Shown here one piece after another: positions 61,326 to 64,000 of a stretch of DNA of 64,000 nt. Every line of letters starts with the position of its first letter. Position 1 is the first letter of the stretch. The stretch comes from Phoebastria nigripes. Taxonomy: Eukaryota; Chordata; Aves; Procellariiformes; Diomedeidae. The notes below the pieces were generated by a model. The model ran no database searches. It saw only the letters and a list, made by a program, of their open reading frames with translations, and was not told the origin of the DNA. The stretch spans positions 1,450,773 through 1,514,772 of the forward strand of contig JAYKAV010000489.1 of NCBI GenBank assembly GCA_035582835.1, written 5' to 3'. A program made the translations under genes and the position numbers.

Positions 61326-63152
61326 GAAGTTATAGAAGAGTTATTCATGTTTAGAGTGTCCATGAAAGTATCCCGCTGAGGTGAAAGACAACCAAACCTG
61401 ACCTGTATATACCCTTGGATGCTTGGTAGCAGCCATCTATCTTCCACATGGTTGGAAAAGTTACCTAGATCTAAAGGCTTTACATTTAGCTTTGGTATGG
61501 AAAAGGCTGAAGAATGCTAACCTTTAAGTTGAAGTAAACACCGAAGTTGCTTGTTCTACCTACAGAATTCTATTTAAAGAAGCTTAAAGACATAAGCTTA
61601 CTGCCTTTGAAACNTTACCTACTAATACTGCCCACTTGATACAGAAAGTCTTCAGAACTGGTTAACCAAACTCATTGTGTCCTTCAGTCATCTGCATTCT
61701 CCCCTCACATCTCTGAAGACTACCTTTCTGAGCAGAAGGGAACATTTTGCCATTCATTGTGGTACTCCCTACTACAAGATACCAGTAAGATTTCCTCTAG
61801 TAAATGCTTCCCAAGACTAGCACCTGGAGTTATAATAACTAGTTTCATGAAGCATGACGGTAGCTAAGTCAGATTTAGAACAGACAGAGTATTATTGACT
61901 GCATCAGTTCAGTAGGGCACATACGTTCATTTTTCCAGGGGGGNAAAAAAAAAAAAAGTAACTGGCCAATGTGAAAGATAGGTCATTGGTTTAATCCAGC
62001 ATCTTTGTTAATATTTCTCTAGTTTGTAGTATACGTGTTTCCTTATTTTTCATTCCTCTAGCATTCTAACCAATTCCAGAGACTTCTAATAATCTGTTTT
62101 CATACTCATCTTTTTTTCAGGTTCCTGGAAGCACATCTATTGTCACAGGTCAGTTGACTAGTCTTTTGACCGTCATATCTGGTCTACAAGACACATCAAT
62201 TCTATCATCTCAGAAAGCTTATCCCTCTCTTGAACATGNCATTCCACACAAATGCATGGCAGAAAGTCCCTCTGCTATTACTATTCATCATGAGCTAGCA
62301 TCTGACAACTATTATTTAAAGCTTAAATCCTAAAACCACAGTCCTGAATCAAGACAGAATAGTCCTATCTACAAGAGCAAATCAAGTACAGGAACTGGTT
62401 GTTCATGCATCTTAAATATTCCTGCTAATACAGCTGAGTCCTGGCATGCTACATCTCTGGTGAATTTAAATCAAATTTAGAGTTTGGATGACGTTCCATG
62501 CCAACCAAATTCACACAGGTTGGCCTCTCCTCTCACTAGGCACCAGCTATCCCAGTATTTCCACATTTAATAGACAGTAAAAACAGCTGCTGTCTTTTAT
62601 GCTTTCCAGTCTGAAATTCTGATCTAGTTTATTTTTCCTGAGTTTCTGTAGAATACTCCAGATCAACTTGATTTCTGTTCCTTAACAGTTTTATTCTGTT
62701 TTTCAGCTTCTGTAGCTGTAGTCAAGTAAAATCAAAATAGAACAACCTTTTAATGTTTTCCAATTTTCTACTATTAACTTCCTGCCACCACTACCATTCT
62801 GCAGTTCTAGGACTACACAGCAGTACTTCCAACCTATTACTATTATTACCAGATGGGCTCTAATTTCAGGCTTGCTTGCCAGGCCTGGCTCAACATCAAT
62901 ATGAACTCTACCTTTAACTGTAAAGGGACTTCCTGGCCTACAGTAATACTGAGGGAACACCTTTTTATATTCTTAACCTCAATCTAAACCTCAATCTAGT
63001 CAAAGACTAGACAAAGACTACCACGCTGTTGACAGCGCGCTCACACTCCACCCATGATTTGGCAGCCAAGTCCTTTCGTAGGTACTAGCATGGTAACTGA
63101 TTCGTCACTCAGTTTGGTATAAGCAAATCAGTTATTGTATTACTTTGCCAAT

Positions 63153-63172
63153 AAAAAAAAAAAAAAAAAAAA
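63153..63172. repeat. A20 run preceded by AATAAA
   Basis: The sequence is an AATAAA-type start merging into 20 A, as at the 3' end of a retrocopy, but no parent sequence is recognised. Confidence 0.85.
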
Positions 63173-63811
63173 GAGAACCGTTTCTAAAATCAGAATCTTG
63201 TTATCTCCTGTTTTTATAGGTGATATGTTTAGGTCCAGAGCGCCTCCTGAAAAATATCAGGGAACACTAGACAGTCACAGCTAGCTGACCTAACAGCAAN
63301 AGGAGCCCTCCTGACAATGTAACCAGCATTCCCAAAGTGTTTTCCTCAACACTTCAAATGCACTCGGACACAGGAACTTCTTTGCTTAAAGTTGCACAAA
63401 ATTCAAATCTTTCCTCTCTGACCATGGAAGATTCTGTAACTACTTTACCAGAGTTAAGGCAGGAAAACTGGGGCCTTCGCTTCCCCAAGAGTAAAATACA
63501 CCTCACTTTGGTAAAAAGCTATGCAAAAGAAAGCAGTAACAGAGTCCAAACAGGTCATGGCATAAATGCCCTCAAACCATTTCAGCTTCTCCATTTTCAA
63601 TGTTAATCGAAGAAAAAAATTTACATAAAACACTATGCAAAGTCCGATCTGCAGCTATTCCCATTCACAAAAGGAAGCCTCCTTTCCTGGTATTCCCCGT
63701 TCAGTGCCGGATACCATGGCTTTCTAAACTAGCTGGCATCAGCCCCACGAACCAACGCTCATTAACGCAGCTCCGAGTCGTGTCAGGGAATCTGAAAACA
63801 GGAAGGCCATT

Positions 63812-63824
63812 TGCTGACTCAGCA
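63812..63824. promoter_or_regulatory. Perfect T-MARE (Maf/NRF2/AP-1) palindrome
   Basis: TGCTGACTCAGCA is the complete 13-bp Maf recognition element, with an AP-1 core. A CRE-like TGACATCA lies at 63944-63951 and an ETS-like ACTTCCT at 63904-63910, suggesting a compact regulatory element in a RAB35 5' intron. Function is inferred. Confidence 0.4.
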
Positions 63825-64000
63825 CTAATTGGGGCACTCCGTGACCAGCCTGTGCGCACAGCTGATGGGAGCCGCAGCAGCGCATCGCTGCCTCCCCCTC
63901 ACCACTTCCTGCCCGAAGCTGCCTGCAGCACTGGAACAAGAAGTGACATCACACACAGGAACCCTACAAGAGGCAACCGAGTTTTTTCAAGCCAAACACT

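Larger units (their letters stand above)
58116..64000 (-). other. RAB35 intron, runs off the window
   Basis: At least 5.9 kb lies upstream of residue 77. I searched for the DTAGQERF and P-loop exons on the - strand and did not find them. It holds a G run near 58966-58978, A runs at 61306-61325 (after CAA units) and 63153-63172, several single N, and a MARE motif at 63812-63824. No named transposon is recognised. Confidence 0.8.

Noticed and set aside
58116..64000. Missing RAB35 exons with P-loop and DTAGQ motifs
   Set aside because: Looked for on the minus strand and not found; they should lie beyond the window.
1..64000. CRISPR array, bacterial operon, tRNA or rRNA genes
   Set aside because: No regularly spaced direct repeats, no tight gene strings and no recognisable RNA gene; the window is vertebrate intronic DNA.

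Overview
This is a stretch of vertebrate nuclear DNA, most likely from a bird. The gene content is animal (intron-split BICDL1 and RAB35), the only recognisable transposons are CR1 LINE fragments, and repeats are sparse. The introns look compact: nearly all of BICDL1 fits in about 50 kb. Scattered single N bases and one 245-base gap, placed in the GC-rich first exon, look like a short-read draft assembly. I cannot name the species, and a non-avian reptile is not formally excluded.

Two protein genes are present, arranged tail to tail. BICDL1 (BICD family-like cargo adaptor 1, also BICDR-1 or CCDC64) runs on the + strand from a CpG-rich 5' end (about 360-1150) to a stop codon at 49548. Nine exons match the known protein and join in frame. 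A tenth, of 144 bp at 38904-39047, also fits in frame and encodes 48 coiled-coil residues that I do not recall in the human reference protein; it may be an undescribed or lineage-restricted cassette exon. RAB35 (small GTPase) is on the - strand. Its last three coding exons (57098-58115, residues 77-201) are present, and the exons for residues 1-76 must lie beyond 64000. The two 3' UTRs point at each other, with candidate poly(A) signals at 53487 and 53589 (+) and at 54576 (-), leaving roughly 1 kb between the genes. As I recall it, the human 12q24 locus has the same convergent order.

Layout: 1-435 upstream/5' UTR; 436-930 exon 1 with the gap; 931-5650 intron 1; 5651-5866 exon 2; 5867-33681 a 27.8-kb intron 2 with three CR1 fragments and possible regulatory motifs (RFX X-boxes, CRE sites); 33682-45120 exons 3 to 8 plus the extra exon; 45121-49347 last intron with a cryptic-exon candidate; 49348-49548 last coding exon; 49549 to about 53610 BICDL1 3' UTR; about 54560-57097 RAB35 3' UTR with a degenerate minisatellite; 57098-58115 RAB35 exons; 58116-64000 RAB35 intron with a perfect MARE motif near its end.

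Functionally, the two neighbours both belong to membrane trafficking: BICDL1 links Rab6-type vesicles to dynein/dynactin, and RAB35 controls endosomal recycling. Nothing in the sequence shows that they share regulation. There are no RNA genes, CRISPR arrays, bacterial features or viral genes that I can support.
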